From Streptomyces ochraceiscleroticus (GTDB taxonomy: Bacteria; Actinomycetota; Actinomycetes; Streptomycetales; Streptomycetaceae): a stretch of DNA of 64,000 nt. The DNA lies in NCBI RefSeq assembly GCF_000720485.1, contig NZ_JOAX01000039.1, forward strand, positions 1 to 64,000, given 5' to 3'. This document shows, one piece after another, positions 62,223-64,000 of the stretch (positions are counted from its first letter, which is position 1; each line of letters opens with the position of its first letter). The translations under genes were made by a program, and so were the position numbers. The notes under the pieces were generated by a model, which ran no database searches, had not been told where the DNA came from, and worked only from the letters and a program-made list of their open reading frames with translations.

Positions 62223-63449
62223 ATGCGCTTCCGGCACCCCGACGGCTCCACCGTCCACCTCGCTTACTGCACCAACGTCCACCCCGCCGAGACGCTCGAC
62301 GGCGTGCTCGCCCAGCTCCGCGACCACTGCGAGCCCGTACGCAAACGGCTGGGCCGGGACCGGCTCGGCATCGGGCTGTGGCTCGCTCGCGCCGCGGCCC
62401 GCGCGCTGACGTCCGATCCCGTGGCCCTCCGCCGGCTGCGCCGGGAGCTGGACACGCGTGGCCTCGAGGTCGTCACCCTCAACGGATTCCCGTACGAAGG
62501 GTTCGGTGACAGCCACGTCAAGTACCGGGTCTACCGGCCGGACTGGACCGAACCGGCCCGGCTGGAGTACACGGCCGACCTCGCCCGGCTGCTGACCGTG
62601 CTGCTGCCGGACGACGCCGCCGAAGGCACCATCTCCACCCTGCCGCTCGCCTGGCGCACGGATTTCGACGAGCACCGGCGTGCGGCCGCCCTGGCCGCGC
62701 TCCGCACTCTCGCAGCGCGCCTGGACGCGCTCCAGGACACCACCGGCCGCAGCATCCGCGTCGGCCTGGAGCCGGAGCCCGGCTGCACGGTCGAGACCCT
62801 GGCCGACGCCCGCGGCGCGCTGACCGGCGCCGCGGACGTCCCCACCCACCGCATCGGCGTCTGCATCGACACCTGTCACCTCGCCACCTCCTTCGAGGAA
62901 CCGGGCCCGGCCCTGGACGCGCTGCACCGGGCGAACATCCCCGTCGTCAAGACGCAGCTCTCCGCCGCGCTGCACGCCGAGCACCCCGATCGGGCCGACG
63001 TCCGCGCCGCACTCGGCGCCTTCGCCGAACCCCGCTTCCTGCACCAGACCCGCACCCGCAGTGCGCAGGGCGAACTCCTCGCGACCGACGATCTCGACGA
63101 GGCACTCGGCGCGACACCGGGGCCCGCCGCCGGACCCGGCCTTCCCGCCGCCGGACCCGGCCTGCCCACCGCCGCCCCCTGGCGCGCCCACTTCCACGTA
63201 CCGCTGCACGCGCCGCCGCAGCCTCCGCTCACCTCGACCCTCCCCGTGCTCAAGGACACCCTCGCCCGCCTCGTCGGCCCGGCCGCGCCGCCGCGCACCC
63301 ACCACCTGGAGGTCGAGACATACACCTGGCAGGCGCTGCCGCCCGAGCTGCGGCCGCGCACCCGTGCCCGGCTCGCCGACGGCATCGCCGCCGAACTCGC
63401 CCTCGCCCGCGACCTGCTGACCGACCTCGGCCTCAAGGAGCTGCCATGA
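62223..63449 (+). CDS. eboE: Metabolite traffic protein EboE
   Basis: This 408-residue TIM-barrel protein has the opening HLAYCTNVHPAETLDGVLAQL, RVGLEPEPGCTVETLAD, GVCIDTCHLATSFE and the C-terminal LEVETYTWQALPPELR that mark EboE. It is predicted to be cytoplasmic. Near its end a 21-base exact repeat (63123-63164) gives PAAGPGL twice in a loop. The ATG at 62223 follows GAGGAGG; the stop overlaps the phosphodiesterase start. Confidence 0.92.
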   Translation: MRFRHPDGSTVHLAYCTNVHPAETLDGVLAQLRDHCEPVRKRLGRDRLGIGLWLARAAARALTSDPVALRRLRRELDTRGLEVVTLNGFPYEGFGDSHVKYRVYRPDWTEPARLEYTADLARLLTVLLPDDAAEGTISTLPLAWRTDFDEHRRAAALAALRTLAARLDALQDTTGRSIRVGLEPEPGCTVETLADARGALTGAADVPTHRIGVCIDTCHLATSFEEPGPALDALHRANIPVVKTQLSAALHAEHPDRADVRAALGAFAEPRFLHQTRTRSAQGELLATDDLDEALGATPGPAAGPGLPAAGPGLPTAAPWRAHFHVPLHAPPQPPLTSTLPVLKDTLARLVGPAAPPRTHHLEVETYTWQALPPELRPRTRARLADGIAAELALARDLLTDLGLKELP

Positions 63450-64000
63450 CCGCGCACGAGAGCAGCCCCGCGGACGCCGCCGTGCCGCCCGCCGACGCCG
63501 CGCCGCCCCAGCCCCTGCTAGTCCTCGACGTCGTCGGCCTCACCCCCCGGCTCCTCGACCACATGCCGCGCCTCAAGGCGCTGGCCGCGGCCGGTTCGTA
63601 CACCCCGCTGCGTACCGTCCTGCCGGCCGTCACCTGCACCGTCCAGTCCACCTTCCTCACCGGCGCGCCGCCCTCCCAGCACGGCATCGTCGGCAACGGC
63701 TGGTACTTCCGCGACGTCGGCGAGGTCCACCTCTGGCGGCAGCACAACGCGCTCGTCGGCGGCGACAAGCTCTGGGACGCCGCCCGCCGCGCCCACCCGG
63801 GCTACACCGTTGCCAACATCTGCTGGTGGTACGCCATGGGCGCGGACGTGGACTGGACCGTCACGCCGCGGCCCATCTACTACGCCGACGGCCGCAAGGA
63901 ACCCGACTGCTACACCCGGCCGCCCGCACTCCACGACGAGCTGACCGAACTGCTCGGCCCCTTCCCCCTCTTCACCTACTGGGGGCCCACGGCCTCGATC
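63446..64000 (+). CDS. eboF: Alkaline-phosphatase-superfamily nucleotide pyrophosphatase/phosphodiesterase (EboF type), cut by right edge
   Basis: The first 185 residues are present. They include the metal and nucleophile region VLDVVGLTPRLLDHMPRLKALAAAGS and LPAVTCTVQSTFLTGAPPSQHG, where the threonine after PAVT is in the place of the catalytic nucleophile of type I phosphodiesterases. The family hydrolyses phosphodiester or pyrophosphate bonds. The ATG at 63446 overlaps the eboE stop (ATGA). It completes the ebo set and would continue beyond the window. Confidence 0.9.
   Translation, partial: MTAHESSPADAAVPPADAAPPQPLLVLDVVGLTPRLLDHMPRLKALAAAGSYTPLRTVLPAVTCTVQSTFLTGAPPSQHGIVGNGWYFRDVGEVHLWRQHNALVGGDKLWDAARRAHPGYTVANICWWYAMGADVDWTVTPRPIYYADGRKEPDCYTRPPALHDELTELLGPFPLFTYWGPTASI

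Overview
The sequence is about 70% G+C, uses ATG and GTG starts with GGAGG-type ribosome binding sites, and carries gene families typical of Streptomyces or a close relative: the ebo cluster with an SCO3242-type prenyltransferase, a SpoIIE phosphatase/ATPase, ROK-regulated sugar transport and a calerythrin-like EF-hand protein. I see no insertion sequence, phage gene, CRISPR array or rRNA.

Layout. (1) 2-970: the end of a biotin gene in which BioB and BioD are fused in one frame. (2) 961-17825: a two-armed biosynthetic locus I cannot match to a known product. The minus arm (10837 to 961) is a tightly coupled operon of two DegT/DnrJ aminotransferases, a UbiA prenyltransferase, an FAD amine-oxidase-like enzyme, a methyltransferase, an AMP-forming acyl ligase, a MonCI/LasC-like flavin epoxidase and a nucleotide-sugar 6-dehydrogenase. 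An EF-hand gene lies just upstream. The plus arm (12046 to 17825) has two Gfo/Idh/MocA dehydrogenases, a sugar isomerase, an M20 hydrolase, an Ldh2-type dehydrogenase and a small unknown protein. No PKS, NRPS or glycosyltransferase is seen. It ends at a terminator and an initiator tRNA-fMet. (3) 18-36 kb: mixed housekeeping and stress genes: TauE/SafE permease with AraC regulator, rifampicin monooxygenase (rox) under a rifamycin-associated element, a SolA-like oxidase under paired LacI-type operators, CsbD, an amidohydrolase/SSS-transporter operon, a SpoIIE sensor phosphatase, a LysR/SBF-transporter pair, a sialidase, and a MarR/quinone-reductase pair. (4) 36-44 kb: an NAD-linked formate dehydrogenase operon led by a ketopantoate-reductase gene, with the catalytic subunit split into two non-adjacent genes, plus a nearby GntR regulator that shares an operator-like motif with the operon. 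(5) 45-57 kb: ROK regulator, ribose-type ABC transporter, Gfo/Idh, sugar isomerase, secreted PQQ-type sugar dehydrogenase and a ThuA-DUF1080 fragment. These fit uptake and 3-keto-type breakdown of a sugar or glycoside. (6) 56.8-64 kb: an ebo cluster (inositol-phosphate synthase, UbiA, isomerase, EboA, TatD/EboB, EboE, phosphodiesterase), running off the right edge.

Cross-cutting features. From about 39.5 kb to the right edge, many gene ends and inter-gene gaps carry short tandem repeats with periods of 9 to 33 bases. Several of them span stop codons. Two TTA leucine codons (in the UbiA gene of the biosynthetic operon and in the sugar ABC permease) suggest bldA-dependent translation. Start codons were chosen from ribosome-binding-site spacing and stop/start overlaps. 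Product assignments are family-level readings by eye, not database results.
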